64,000 bases of DNA from Pleodorina starrii (GCA_030267565.1 BRXU01000021.1:1396501-1460500); one strand, 5' to 3'; positions 11,633 to 25,368 are shown, counted from the first letter of the stretch. The notes: generated by a model from the letters alone, not told the origin. A program made the numbers and translations.

Positions 11633-14600
11633 CTACATCGAACCCGAGCCCATGCTGTCGTACGACCCGACGCCGCCGCCCTGGCCGCCGCCCCAGCCCT
11701 TGTTCCAGCGACGTTCCAGAATCGAGAATCGGAACTTGCCGGCCCCGGGGGGGAGGCCGCCACCGCCGCCAGCGCCGCCGCCGCGGCCGGAGCTGGAGGC
11801 GAGGCGAGAGGTGCCTGCGCGGGGTGGAGGCGGGGTGGGGTGGATGGGGGGTGGGGGTGGGAACTTGTAAAATGTAACGTGCAAGACTGGCATGCGGCGG
11901 GGGGGGGAGGGCAAGAGGTAGGGCGGGGGGTAAGGGGGGGGGGTTTAGCCGCCCGCGCGGTTGGATGCATCCTGCGCGCAGGGTTTAAAGAACAAGGGAA
12001 AAAAAGGCGGCCGCGTGTCGCACCCCCAGCAGGGGCAGCATTGGGAGGTTTCCGCAGACAGGCCGGAGCCCAAAGTGAACGGTAATTACGTAATGCGTAA
12101 CGAAGATACCGGTAGGCCTTTCCGTCTGCTCTGCGTAGAAAGGGTGGGTGGAGGGGGCGGGCCGAGAAATACCGAGACGCGCGACCACGTCCCGCCCGCC
12201 TCCCACTGGCCCCTGCGCCCATCCCCTCCCATCCCTTGCCCCGCTCACCCGCGGGCGGTCCGGTGGAGGGCCCATACACGTCGTGTGTCATGATGCCCCC
12301 CACCGCCTCACAAATGCTCTGCACCCGGGACTGCTCCGGCAGCTGGCCCCGCGTGTCCGTGATGGTGAACTCAAACATGGCGGACTCCTGGTGGGTGCGC
12401 ACATCGGCACTGAGGCAAGAGGGGGAGAGTGTGTGGTTGGGGTGGGGTGGGTGGGGTACCGCAGATACCGCAGCGAAGGGGCGAAGACGGCGGGTGTGTG
12501 GTTGGGTGGGGGTGTAAATTAAGTAATGTAAGAACGAAACAGGGAAGAGGAGGTAAGAGGAAAGGGGAGGCTCACCCAGCCACCCAGCCACCCAGCCACC
12601 CAGCCACCCACCAAACCACCCACCCACCAAACCACTCATCCCCAGACGCACACCCACCCACCCACCCACCCCATACACGCACCGCTCCACGCCCCCACCC
12701 CAGCCCCACGTCTCCATCTCCGCTGCGGTATTTTCTTTTTACCCCACCCCAGCCTTACCCCCAGCCCTTCCCCCCCCCCGCGGGACCTACCGGGTGATCC
12801 AGAAGCCTCCGGTGCTGAGCGCCGAGAAGAGGTTCACGAGCGCCGACCGATCGCCGCTCTGCACACACACCTTGGTGCCGCGAGGGAAGCGACGTTGTAC
12901 GGCACTCTCCAGCATGTACCGCAGCTTGGCGGCGCGACGCTCGTCCCAAATGCACTCACCATACCTGCGGGGGAAGGGGATTATCCACGTATAGGCCGGG
13001 GCGGGGGGAGGGGGAGGGGGGGCAACCACCATTTCCTTGTTCTTGTCTTCTCGCGAGTGTGCACGTGCGCGTGTGCGGTGTGTATGCATGCGACGCGCGG
13101 CAGCTAATCCGCCGGGATTCCTTTCCCCACTCCCCCTCTTGGCTTTCTTTCCCTCGCGCGTGCGCCCAACGGCCCGTCTGCGCCCAACGGTCCGTTGGAG
13201 CCCCCTTGCGCCAGGACCCAGGCGGCCTCTTCCTACGAACCAAACCGCCTGGGGGAAAAGGAAGCGGCCACATATTTTACCCTCCAGACCCCACCTTTTA
13301 ACCCCCTCAACCCGCCACCACCCGCCTCCACCCGCACCCCCCTCCAACCCCTTTTCGCTGCCGCCCATTTTCAACCATACCCCAACCCCCAACCTCCAAC
13401 CTCCAACTCACCTGGGTCGTACGTAGAAGAGCTGGCTGGCGGCGTCCCCCTCCGAATCGATTGTTGCGTGGTAGATGTCGTAGTTCATATCCGCGAGCGT
13501 ACACACCTGCGCACAGCGGGCGGAAGAGGAGGAGGCGCCGAAGGCGTAGGGGTTTATAGGTATTTGGGTTTTAGAGGGTTTCAGGGTTTTAGGGCCCCCT
13601 ACCTCCCGCCCAAGCCGTCCCACCGTTCCGGGGTTCCCGCCTTTCCTACCTCCCACCTTCCTCCCGCCCCGCCCTCCCACGTACCGATAAACCGGGCTCG
13701 TCTTCCATTCTTACCACACCCCCGAACACACACACAAATACAAACACACACATGAACACACACACAAACACATCTTTATAACCCCACCCCAAAACACAAA
13801 CACACACATACACACATACATAACACGTACCGTGTCGAAGAAGAGCTTGTTGCGATCTCGACACTGAATGGTGACCAGCCAATAATTGAGCAGCGCCGAG
13901 TGCTGAATGCGCACCTCACTGCGACGCAGCGGCGCCAGCTGGTCGTGTGTCGTACCACCGCCTCCGCCGCCGCCGGCGCCGTCGGCTCCGCCGACGTTGG
14001 CAGCCGTCGCCGTCGGCGCCGGCGCGAGCGCCGGCTGGCCCGTCTCCGACTCATCACCCGTTACCGTCATGCACCGGCCGCTGACGTTGCGGACCGGCGG
14101 GCCAGCGGCGGCGGCGGCACCGCCGCCGCCGCCGCTCGCCGACCCCCCCTGCAAGGCGTTGTTGCTGACGCTGCGCTCCATGCACCGCACTGCCGTACCC
14201 GCTGTCGTACCGCCGACGTTGGACGGCGAGGAGAGCGACGCCGCCGCGCCGTGGTCCGGCCCCGTCGTCGAGCGCCGCCGGTCGTGCAACTGTACGGCGA
14301 CCTGGTCCTTGAGCTGTACGGCAGCGGGCAGATCCAGCCCCACGTCGATCATCGGCTCCGAAACCATCATCCCCAGCGGCCCGTCGCCCGACGCGCATCG
14401 CGCCAGGCCACCGCCCGCCACCGCTGCCGTCACCAGCAGGTCGAATGGCCCCGCCGGCGCCTCGTGCGTGAAATCGCCGCCGGAGGCGGCGCCGCCGCCG
14501 CCGCCGCCGCTGGTGGCGGCCGCCGCCAGCGCGGCGGCCTGAGGGCAGGCGGCCCCGCCCTCGTCCGCCTGCGGGAAGCCGGCGGGCGTGTACCCGGGAA

Positions 14601-17600
14601 TGGCCGTCGAGCCGACGCCGACGCTGCCGGAGTTCTCCGCGTGCAGCCCGCCGGCGGCGGCGGCGCCGGCGCTGCCCTGTTGCGAGATCAGCCCCGGCGC
14701 GGGGCTCGGCGCGCGCGACGGCAGGGCCGAGGGGGGCGCGCTGGGGCCCGCGCTGACGGAGCCGCGGCCCCTGAGGAAGAAGGCGCCGCCGCCGCCGCCG
14801 CCTGGCGGCGTTGGCGGCCGCGGCGGCAGCCCCGCCGCCGCCGCCGCCGCGGCGTCGCCGTCAGGCGTCGCGGTCGCCGCCGCCGCCGGCTGCGGCGACG
14901 TCGGCGTGGCGGCGGCGCCGGTCTGGGTGCTGTTCTGCGAGGGCGTGTTGGTTGCGTGTGTGGGGGTGTGGGCGGCGGTGGAGGCGAGGTACTGCTGCTC
15001 CCAGGCCTTGAGCTCCTCCAGGAGCAGAAGGTGGTGCAGACGACGTTCGTGGTGCACCTCGCCACGCACCTGATGGGACACACACGCACACACATACACA
15101 CACACACACGGGAGAATAGGGAGAGGGGACGTTGGGGCGATCCGCAAAGGCGGGTGGTATGCCCCCCGAGACAGCGCACAGCTCAGCCTCCACTGCTGGG
15201 CCCCCCATCCCCGCCCCCACCCGGCAGATCTGTGGATCCGCATCTGGCCACCCGACCCCCACCCCCGACCCCGACCCCCAACCCCCCCCCACCGGCCCCC
15301 ACTCCCCCCCCCCCACCCACCAGTTCGCTGTTGACCACCGCGTCGCCGCTGCCCAACATGTCGTACAAGATCTGCTCCAGCCGGTCAAGTTTGACCGGGT
15401 CAACGACAGGTGCGCCGCGCTCGGTGGCGCTGATGACGAGCGCCACGCGGTCGTGGAAGGTCCACACCTGGGTGTGTGCGTGCACGTATGTGTGTGTGTG
15501 TCAATGTGTGTCAATGTGTGTGTGTGTCTGTGTGTTTGGGTTTTGGATTTGGGGTTTGGGGTTGGGAGAGGGGGGCCACTTTGGGTTGGGAGAGAGAGAC
15601 ACAGACAGAGAGAGGGACAGTGAGCGCAACGTGCAGGTGGTTGGTACGGCACATCCGCAGCTCCGCCGATCCAGGGGCCCCCCTTGCTCTTGCTCGTACG
15701 GCACTCACCGCCGCCGACAGCACCTCGCAGCCGTTTACGACCAGCAGCTGCAGCACCGCCGCCAACAGGCCGTGACGGTCCCGACCCGCCAACTCAAACA
15801 CAGTGCACATGTCCTTGTCTGCGGGGTGGGTGGGGGTGGGGGTGGGTGCGGAGTGGGCGGATAGGTGCGGGGTGGGAAAAGGACGGGTGGGGTGGGTTAC
15901 GCAAAATGATACCTCAGCGGAGGAATGGTGGCGTCATGAGTGACCCGACTCAGGACCGGGGACCCACGACGCGGCAAAGGCGGCACGCAGGTGTGTGTGT
16001 TGGGGGCCCCATGGCGCGCACAGGCAGGCAGGCAGGCAGGCAGACACAGACGCAGCGCACGCACACACACGCGCGCGAGAGAGAGAGAGCCGAGGGGGTT
16101 TATCCCCGACACGGACGAGGGAGGAGGGCGGATGGGGGTGGAAAGGTAGATGCGACAACCGACCGCCGGCCCCGCCACGCCTTCCTCCATCCTGCCTGCC
16201 GGCGCCCGTGCCCGACTCGGGGCTTAGGACCCTTCTTTCCTGCCCTTTCCGGCCCCTTTCCTTTCCGGCCCCTTTCCTTTCCTTTCCTTCTCTTTCCTTC
16301 CCTTTCCTTCCCTTTCCTTCCCGCCCGCGCATCCGCGCCTAACACACGACGTACCTCGCGGTCCCGCTCCCCGTCCTGACTGTCCCCCGCCGTGGCCCTT
16401 GCATTAGATATACCCAACCCATTGACCACCACAGCACTTAATCCCCTCCCTCCTTAACACATATCACCACAACAGCACTACCGAACCCCGAGACCACCCA
16501 CCCACCCACCAGCACCCACCCACCTTTGAAGCTGGTGGTGTTGTCTGTCTCCACACTGAGCACCTGCGAGGGAGGGAGGGAGGGAAGCGGGGAAGGGAAG
16601 GGAGGGAAGGGGGGTGATGATCGCGGTCATGGCGTGGAGTTTTGGGGCGGCGGCAGTGGCAGCAGCGGCAGTGGCAGCTTCAGGCAGAACCCCGCAACCA
16701 GCTACCGAACCGCCCCACATCCCACAAAACTCAAACCCGCCTCTACACAACGAACCTCTTACCCCTCCCGACCACCGAGCAGGGTCACCCTTCCCGACCC
16801 GTAGCGCCTCCCGACCGACCGACAAGTTACGACCCAACCACCACCTTTCCACCTTTCGAATGATGTCGATCTTGCGCGCGTCCAGCAGCTTTCCCTTGGG
16901 CGACTCCGTCACGAAGAATTCTGTAGAGAGAGACACGGAGCGCGAAGCGCGAGAGAGATAAAAAGGGGAGCCCCCGAGGCAGGCGGCAGGCGGCAGCGAC
17001 GGCGAACGATCTGGAAGGACAGAACCCAGATGGGGCTAGCGCGCGGGAACGAGGGCGGAGACGGAACCGAGACGTCTCCAGGGAGGAGGGGGAGGAGGAG
17101 GAGGAGGACACCGCGACCCAGACAGCAGCACACCGCAGCGCCAATCATGATTCATGAAGGGATGCTGACGACGGCGGCGGACAACAAGCCCAGCGTCGTG
17201 CGCGTGCACCGCCTGCCAGCCGGCTGGGGAACTCGGGAGCACTTAAGACAGCTCGGCACTGTACTGCACGGCACTGTACTGCACGGCACTGTACTGCATG
17301 GCACTGCACTGCACGGCACTGCACTGCACGGCACTGTACTGCATGACACTGTACTGCATGGCACTGTACTGCATGGCACTGTACTGCATGGCACTGTACT
17401 GCACGGCACTGTACTGCACGGCACTGTACTGCATGGCACTGCACTGCACGGCACTGCACGGCACTGTACTGCATGACACTGTACTGCATGGCACTGTACT
17501 GCATGGCACTGTACTGCATGGCACTGTACTGCATGGCACTGTACTGCACGGCATCCGCACAGCGGCCCAAGGGCGGGGCGCAAGGTGACGGCCGGGTGAC

Positions 17601-18629
17601 GCACCGTCCACGAACCAGCCGCCGTCGGACGAGATCCGGGCGCAGCGGATGCTGAGGCCCAGCTCCGTGAGGCATTGAACCACCTGCATGTGTGTGTGTG
17701 TGTTTGGTGGGGGGTGGGGTAAAAAAGGTAGGAAAGGCAGTGAAGGGACGGAGACGGCGTTGGCGAATGGACCCGGAACGCGGAACCCCGGTGGGGAGGG
17801 CGGGGAGGAGAGAAGAGGGGTGCGGAGGGGATGGGAGGGCACAGGAGGCGGCGGGGGGCAGAAAGGAAAGGGGGGACGGAGGTTGGCCACGAGCGGGAAC
17901 TGGCAGTCGTGCTGCGGCCCGTCGCGCAGGCTTTGCCGCGAGCGCGAAGCACTCCATGCAGCAACCCCCGACTCCAACCCAACCCCTCCGCAGTCCCTTG
18001 CTGCACGCACGTGCCAGCGTGTTACTGTGCGTTCTTTCGTGTTGTTCATGTTGTAACTGTGGTTGATAGCGTCTCCTCCGTGGAAACGTGGTGCCTGTCG
18101 CCCCCTCATCAGCCCCAAACAGGATGCAAGCGGGGCCTTCACAGACAGCGCTCGACAAGAGCAAAGGGAGGCATATCAGGGGCCCCTTGGGCTGCAAATC
18201 AGCCATGCCGCCGTTGAGACCCACTAGTGGAGATAGGGGTCGGCCAGCGGGGGGGAAGGGAGGGGTCATGGGCGGGAGGATCGGAGACCCGGGCGGCTGC
18301 CGTCCCGTTCTGCGACCCCCACCTACGAGCCCACCAGCCGTTCCAGAGCTCAGAGCGGCGGCAGGTGAAAGCCTCACCTCAATCAGCGTGCCGGGGCGGT
18401 TGGCGCTGTCGATGGTGATGACGGTCATGTCATCGTACGTGTCGTTGTCAATTACCACGTTCGGGGGGTGAATTCGAAGCTCAAGTGTTTCGTATTCGAG
18501 GAGGGTTCCTTCCGAGGTGACGCTGCTCATCTGCGGGTTCTGCGCCTCCGCCTGCCGGTACTCTGAAAAAGACTGCAGGCTGCTGCTGCGCCGCAGCCCG
18601 CCCAAGTTCCGTAGTAGCAAGGCGTTCAT
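11633..18629 (-). CDS. ACT-domain repeat (ACR-type) protein, 848 residues
   Basis: Minus-strand exons: 18629-18378, 17683-17605, 16920-16853, 16563-16524, 15818-15709, 15467-15321, 15069-13831, 13506-13412, 12964-12791, 12409-12249, 11814-11633. All phases close (2547 nt). Four ACT domains are visible: about residues 67-120 (MTVITIDSANRPGTLIEV start), 149-200 (FELAGRDRHGLLAAVLQLL), 626-675 (YWLVTIQCRDRNKLFFDTV) and 714-757. The order and the glycine-rich ligand turns match plant ACR proteins, which are thought to sense amino acids; no ligand is proven here. Between ACT2 and ACT3 a single 1239-nt exon inserts about 380 Ala/Gly/Pro/Ser-rich residues. The tail is Gly-rich and ends SMGSGSM. No transit peptide or membrane span is obvious. 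Confidence 0.93.
12717..12748 (-). repeat. Dispersed repeat C fragment
   Basis: Plus strand reads CCGCTGCGGTATTTTC followed by TTTTTACCCC, the reverse complement of the first block of repeat C. It lies in the ACT-repeat gene intron 12410-12790. A second partial match (GATACCGCAGCG then GACGGCG) is at about 12464-12492 in the same intron. Confidence 0.7.
12982..12999 (-). repeat. Intronic repeat module B, copy 2
   Basis: Sense strand of the host gene reads CCGGCCTATACGTGGATA, 18-35 nt upstream of the splice acceptor of the exon starting at 12964. Identical 18-mer to copy 1. Confidence 0.85.
17254..17552 (+). repeat. 15-bp tandem satellite, about 20 copies
   Basis: Unit GGCACTGTACTGCAY repeated head to tail with only C/T and G/A variants and a few shortened units. 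It fills most of the intron 16921-17604 of the ACT-repeat gene next to the exon ending at 17605. The unit length is a multiple of three, so all frames stay open and read Cys/Thr/Leu repeats; these are not genes. Confidence 0.95.
17718..17785 (+). repeat. Dispersed repeat C, copy in ACT-repeat gene intron
   Basis: Reads GTAAAAAAGG, then GACGGAGACGGCGTTGGCG and AATGGACCCGGAAC. It is antisense to the host gene, unlike the copies in the transporter gene, so repeat C shows no strand preference. Confidence 0.75.
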
Positions 18630-21600
18630 GGTTGGTCTATTGAGGCCGATAAATTACAAAGGTATGGTAGTCAAAAGAACAAGCTGCTTTGAAATCAGAA
18701 AACCCCAATGCCGATAGGGGGCGGCCACCTGCGTCATTTCTTCATATGCTGTGTGTCTCGTGTGCTAATCAAGTTACAAGCCATTTTTTGGTGAAGGGTT
18801 AACGCAGAAACAATTGGTTATGTGGTGTGGCTGCAACGACCCGCTCTGCAGTAAGACACCAACAAGCAAAAAAATTTCGCTTCGGTCTCTGTATCAGTAC
18901 ATATTTAAAGAATTGCGGGCATTAGCAGCTTGACTGCTCGCTGTGGCAGAGGAAACACGTGCACCTACAAATCCGTACTGGCTTTGCTCGTTCTGACAAA
19001 TACGTACTTCAGACCGCTGATGAGCATATACAAGTCAACATTTCTTATGGAAGAGCCAGTATGTTTAGCGTGGCGGAAAAGAATGCGGAAATGATATTGA
19101 CAGGCGTTATTCTGGTATTAGGGACACCAGCACACAGGATGTGCCCATCCAACATCAGAGGTGCAGTTTGCAGTGTCGGTTATGGCTGTCAAAGCAGCCC
19201 GGGTCACCTTTCCTTGCGTGACGCCGCTCGCGTCCTGAGAACTGCCACAACCCTCCACGACCACCTCTGCACCAGACCGTACCCCTGTGTCCGCGAGGTT
19301 CACGAGGCCGGAGGCGCATTTCAGATATGATCAAGGCTTATAAAGCGCCTATGTATCCACTCGCTCATGCACTGTGGCGATCTCAGCGCAGCCTATAGCC
19401 CTAGCGTGCCCGTCGCCCCTCGTCGCCCGCCACCCGTCGTCACCCGTGACCCACAGGAATCGAAGCCCGCAAAAAAACAAATGTCGACTCTCTGGTCCAG
19501 TTGGAATACCACCGCAACAACAACAACAACTTTAGCATGAACGTGCCACGAAGTACGAACTGAACTACCGTACAAGAAGAGTGTCAAAAGCCCTGGTCAA
19601 AAGGGTGTGCTGTTTGGCGGGCGACCGTACCGTTCTCCCGGACCCCCAGCGCCGCCCTGTCGTGACAGTGCCGCGACGGCCGCGACGCCCCGGTCGCAGT
19701 GTTGGAAGGTTCTGGAGCGACCCCCTCCTCGTGCACTCACGAGGCCGGAGCGCCAACTCGGGTCCTGAGAGCGTCTGGGTGCATGAAAGGCTTACGGACG
19801 AGGGAGTGCCGACCCCCAAAGAATCTGGGTCCACCGTAAATCGACGACGCAGTCAGCCGTACACGCTACGCTGCACCCGGCGCGCGCGACGTTCGTGCGC
19901 ACCTCGGCTACGTACGGCAGCAATGGGTCATGTCAAGGCTCATGGGCACGTACATTGTAAAAAACGGTTCAATTCATGACGTGCCAGGCACGCGGCGGAG
20001 GTTCGTGGGCTGGTGCATTCCGTTAGGTGGTTGCTGTGTGTCATGCACACGTGGCACTAATGGGTGATGGCACTTGAGTGCAAGACACGCTACCCCTAGA
20101 CAGGCAGGTATGATTGCCTCGCCTGGGTTGCACGAGGGACGTCGCCGCAGCAAACAACCTTGGCAGCTGCAAACTGCGACAGGAACTAGCGCCCTGACCC
20201 ACCATTCTATGAGTGTTCCCTTGGACCATATCACTCTGAGAATGGTCCTGTGGGGTGGGGCGACGCGTCATGGGGCGTTCATACGCGCATACCGGCACGC
20301 GAATGCTGACGCACTTTCGCCATTGCGTTTGTGGTGTGACGGAGTGTGGCCGAACCGCGTGCGCTGCTGCTTGATTGGTGCGACAGGACCGGCACAGGCC
20401 GAGCGGAACGGGCCATAGTGGGCGGAAGCACAGGTAAGGGCAGGGCAAAGGAGCTCGTCCTTTGGTGAGACGTCTGAGACTTAAATTGTAACGTGGAAGC
20501 CCTGAAGACGGATTCACGGTATGACACCGTACACCAATGATGGACTAGGAATGCGCAGCACGGCATGGCACGGCCCAGGACCGTTACGAAACTGCCCGTT
20601 ATCGCCCAACCTTCAGGCCGCAAGGCACAACACGGAAGACTTTTGGGCGTGAACGGGCATGGTCCAAATTCATACTCGCGCGGCCGTGCACAACCGTGCA
20701 CGGCTGGCTCGAGATCGGTCGTTTGAGACCGGTTATCTGAGAACCCTGAGCACTAATGGCTATAAAATTAAACTTAAGAACCACACCCCGAGGGCGCAGC
20801 CCTCCGCCCGATTAACCCCTAAAACGCGAAACGCATCGCACCGCCCCGACAGCACCTTACGACGTTTTTTACCCAGTGTCTTGTCTAGAGAGGTCAGGAC
20901 CATATACTCCATAAACGAGCGTGGGTCTCAAGTAGAAACGAGTTCTGTTCGATGACTAAAGTGCTGGAAAGCAAAGTGCCTTTCCGTACAGCATGTGTAG
21001 TCCCCGTGGGACCCTCGTGCTCAGGGACAGGTAAGCACGGTTACATTATTCTGAGTTTCTGTACCGAAGGCCCGCAATGAATATAGGACAGCTATGATGG
21101 ACCGAATCGCCGATGGCATGTCCTCATAACCACGGCTTGTCCTACATACATCAACGCCCCTGCCAGATGTGAGATGTCCACCATTCCACCTCATCTTCCA
21201 AGTGCGTATAGGCATTTGCTAATGCTTCGCTATGTGAATTAATATCCGCGCCATCGTTACTTCTTGTCTCCGTTGAGACTGTGATACGCTCATACGGTAC
21301 GCACGCCGATACGCGCGCCAAGTGAGTCCCCCCGTAGTACGCGCTCTGTCCATGGGCTGCGGGCTATCAACTGTAATTGTAAGTAGTAAGTTCTTGAACT
21401 GCAGCATTCCATTATTGCAGGTATCGGACTGGCTTTGCCCACCTCTTGACATATACATTTACCCTCTGTGACAGTTTGCTTGTCATTTTCATTACTGAAT
21501 CACTCATATACGACAAGGTGAGTCTATGAGATGTAATTAAATCGTTTCGGTGTTGTGGCAGTGCAGCTCGTCCACTCCCGCCGACCTGCACACCGAGAAC

Positions 21601-21688
21601 CCTTCTTCAGAACGCCTTTCTTTCGCCCTCGTGCAGGATTAACCATGCAAATATAGTCATAATTAAATTGTCAGATTAGCTTACGGTG
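18630..21688. other. Divergent intergenic region, lower GC
   Basis: 3.06 kb between the start codons of the ACT-repeat gene and the cyclase gene. It is visibly less GC-rich than the neighbouring DNA and holds both promoters. Several TGTAA motifs (near 19953, 20487 and 21374 on +) and a TTACA (near 18776) suggest that small transcription units could end here, but no frame has recognisable protein similarity or clear splicing. I see no tRNA, repeat array or transposon gene. Confidence 0.45.
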
Positions 21689-23820
21689 ATGTTTGGACGG
21701 CATCGGGCGGCTGTGGCTTCGATGGGAGTTCCTGCGGCCACGGAGCTGCCCCCTTCGCCCGAAAAGTTCAAGAAGGACGGTACACATGGCCTATCATCAT
21801 CATTCAAAAAGAAATTTTTATCGGGCCTTGGCAAACTAAAGAGCCTAAAGGGTGCGTCGTCGGGGATAGGTTTTGGTCGAGCCACGGCGATGGCTCGGGA
21901 GCACAAATTGCCGGCGGGCCCAGAATTATATCGACAAAACGCATATCGACTTGAAGACTCTCATTTTATTCGCCCAACGCAGGCGGGTATAAGGATGCCA
22001 GCAAGCGCGGCGCCGTTGCGAAAGGCGCCAATGGCCATGGCCTCCATGGCCTCGACGAGGACTCTGAGCTCCGCTTCGCGCCAGACGCGCCGTGGCTTCC
22101 CACCTCGGCTTCCGTTGCCTTTGCCGCTGACACCTCAGTGGCGGCACTCCTGCGGCACTGCCACCTGCAGTCCGGCCCAACGGGCTCCGTAGGTACGTGG
22201 TGCGCACGTGTGACCGCGCGTGGATACTACGGCACTACGTATACGACACGATCCGCCGCCGCCCGGCCCCCGTCCCACACCAACCCTCTACCCGTTACCG
22301 GCATTTCTCCTTCAAACCCGTCGCTGCGCTCTCACCTTGATCACCCTCAAAGATCACCCTCAAACCTAACCTAACCTAACTGAACTGCACCGCACCGCAC
22401 CGCTCCCTCGCCCCACAGGCGTCGTACCGGTCGTCTCCCTGGCCGGCCTGCGCTGCGGGCTGCAAGGCTCCCCGCACGCAGTGCTGGTGCTCCAGGTAGG
22501 GGAGGACCCACCTGGCCAGCACTCTGGCCCCGACAGCATCACGCACTGCAGTGGGGAGCTTCCAGAGGCAGTGCAGCGCCGCATCGCCTCCTCACACGCC
22601 GCCGCCGCCGCGGCGGCGGCGCTGCTGCACCGGCCCGGCATCGGCATCGGCAGCACCGGCGGCCTCGCGCGCAACCCCAGCTTCACTCGGGCGCTCTGCA
22701 AGGCCCGGCGGCGGTCCCTGGAGGGCATGGCCGCCGCCAACGCCGCCGCCAACGCCGCCGCCGGCGGCGGCGGCGCGGCTGTCTCTTCACGCGGCGGCGC
22801 CGGTATGGCCGCGGCAGCAGCGGCGCCGATGGTGGTGGGCGGAGGCGGCGGCGGCGACGGCGGCGGCGCTCCACAGCCGCCGCCGCCGGCGGTGTCGTAT
22901 AGTCTTGGCGTTTTGACGGCCACAACCGAGCCGCCGCCGCGGGGGATGTTGACCCGGGGCTTGACGGGGGGCTTGACGGGGTCGGAGTCGTGCAGGGCTT
23001 GGAGCGGGAGGGAAGCGACGGCGGCGGCGGGAGGGGAGGCGGCGGCGGCGGCGGCGACGTGCAGGGCCGTCCCGGCCGTGGCCAGGAGCGGAGAGGGCAG
23101 CGGCGGCGCCGCCGCCGCGAGCCACGATGGGCCCTTGCCGCCACCGGCGGTGTACGGCGCCTCGGCGCCGCCGGGGAGAGTGACGGTCCAAAACGTGATC
23201 GCTGCGGCCGCCGCCGCGGGCGCAGGCGCGCCGCTGTCGACGCGCGATGGCCTCGCGCCCGTGTCTGAGTTTGCGTGGCCCGTAAGTCTGGATGCAGCGG
23301 CAGCGGCGGCGGCCGCCGCCGCAAAGCCGGCCATCTTTGCCCCGCAGAACAGCCTCGCTGCGGCACCGACACCGCTGTGGCGCTCGCGGAGCGCCGCGCC
23401 GCCGACCCACGGGTCGGCGGCGGCGGACGACGGCGCCGACGGCGCCGACGACGCCATCGTCGGGGACCTCGACGACGCCGACGGCGAGGAGATCAAAGCC
23501 GCCGCCGCCGCCGCTGCTGCCGCCCCTGCCGCCATGACGTCGCCGGCGCTGGCGGCGCCTGCTGCGCACGAGGAGCCCGGAGCCTATGGACCCCAAGTTC
23601 GCGCCCAGATCCATGCCCACCCGAACCATGCCCACTTTCCCCCGCATCTCCACCGCCACTACCCGCCGCCGTCTCTCGGCAGTGCGGCTGGCGGCCTCAC
23701 ACGGGAGCTGCACGCACGGCGCGTCGCCTCAGCGGTTTCCTCAGACAGCGCCTCGCTTGCCGCCGCCGGCGGCTCCTGGCCTCATTGCCCCACTCGGTCG
23801 GCAACGACGACCAGCGTATC

Positions 23821-23856
<36 letters not shown>

Positions 23857-25327
23857 GACGGGCGACTGCAGTGCGCCGTCGGCGGCGCGCAGCATCCCGC
23901 CGTCACCGTCCTGCGGGTCCGGTGCCCCCAGCCTGATGTCAGCGGCGGCGGCGGTGGTGGCGGCGGCGGCGGCGGCCGGAGGCCGCAGCCGCGGCGGCAG
24001 CGCCACGGGCTTTCAATTGACAGATCCTTGTGCGCCTCCAATCACACCTTTCGGCACACCGCTCGCCATAGGCTCCATAGCGGAGGCGGCCCGCGGCGGC
24101 GCAGCACTGGCAGCGGCGGCGGCGGCGGCGATGCCCGGCGGCGGCGGCGCCGCCGCCGCATGGTACGGCTCTGCGCCGTCGGATTCCGCGATGGCGACGA
24201 ACCCGCTGTATGACAGGACTGCCGCCACCGCCGCCGCCGCGGCCGGTCTCGGCTCTGTGACGCCGACGGAGGTGCCGCCGCCACTGCCGCTGCCGCCGGT
24301 TACGTCGGCGGCCGCGCGGCAGACCGTACCCGTGCTCCCCGCGTCGCCTCCGTTGTCGAAGCCCAGCACCGACGCAGGCGGCGGCGGCGGTGGCGGCGGC
24401 GGCGGCGACGGTGACGGCGGTGACGGCGACGGCGGCGGCGGCGGAGACGGCGAGACGGGGCTCGAGCCCGTGTACGTCAGCTCGGCCATGGGCGGTGTCA
24501 TGGGCACCTGCCAGCCTGAGCCGCTGCGACAGACGTTCTTCGACCTACTGAGCAGCCACCCCAGCCTGCAGCTGGTTCTGGAGGATGTCATCCGAGCCGC
24601 GCTGGCGGGCCGCGTCGTGGTGCACGAACAGCTCCTTGCATGCCCCCGCCTGACGGCGGCGGCGCCGCCGCCGCCGCCGGCGGCAGCGGCGGCGGCGGCG
24701 GCGGCAGCGCAGGGCTGCGCTTCGCCGTGCGGCAGCAGCAGCGCCGGAGCGTCGCTCCCCCCGAGCAGGCACAGCAGCCACACCAGTCGATCGATGGCGG
24801 CGACGGCGGCGATGGCGGCGGTGGCGGCGGCCGCGGCGGCGCCGCCGCCGCTGTACAGCAGGCGGAGCGGAAATCCGTTGGACGATTTCCTGCTGCTGCG
24901 CGCCACAGCTTGCTACCTGGACCCCCGGCACAGCGCCGGCGGCAGCACGCCGTCGGCGGCGGCGGCGCCGCCGCCGCGGCCCTCGCTGCCGGCCCTGTTC
25001 CTGTCCTTCTCCCGGCCCTATGCGGAGGCCGTATCGTCAGCGGTCGCCGCCGCCGCCGCCGCCGCCGATACGACAGCCGCCGCCGCCGCCGGCGATGCCG
25101 CACTGCTGGGAACCGCCATCAGCAGCTTCACGACGCCGCCGTCGCCCCACTTTCGCGGTGGCCCGCCGCTGGCTCCTCGTTCCTCCCTGGCCCAATTAGG
25201 TGCCGCTGCCGCTGCCGCCGCCGCTGCCGCCGCCGCCGGTCCCAATATGTCCCGATCCCCCAGCATGGGCTCGCTCTTCGGTTCACTGGGCAAAGTCAGT
25301 TGGGTTCGACCCGGGGGCAGCGGCCTG

Positions 25328-25368
<41 letters not shown>

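Noticed and set aside
13900..15864. 654-residue plus-strand Arg-rich frame
   Set aside because: Antisense shadow of the large GC-rich exon of the ACT-repeat gene, whose minus-strand frame is continuous with ACT-domain exons on both sides.
17145..18629. Long open frames rich in Cys-Thr-Ala-Leu or Met-Gln-Tyr-Ser on both strands
   Set aside because: They are the 15-bp satellite translated; the unit is divisible by three, so every frame stays open.
22366..24906. Long minus-strand and alternate-frame ORFs over the cyclase exon
   Set aside because: High GC and Ala/Gly codon runs open all frames; only the plus frame connects in phase to the PAS-like and catalytic exons.
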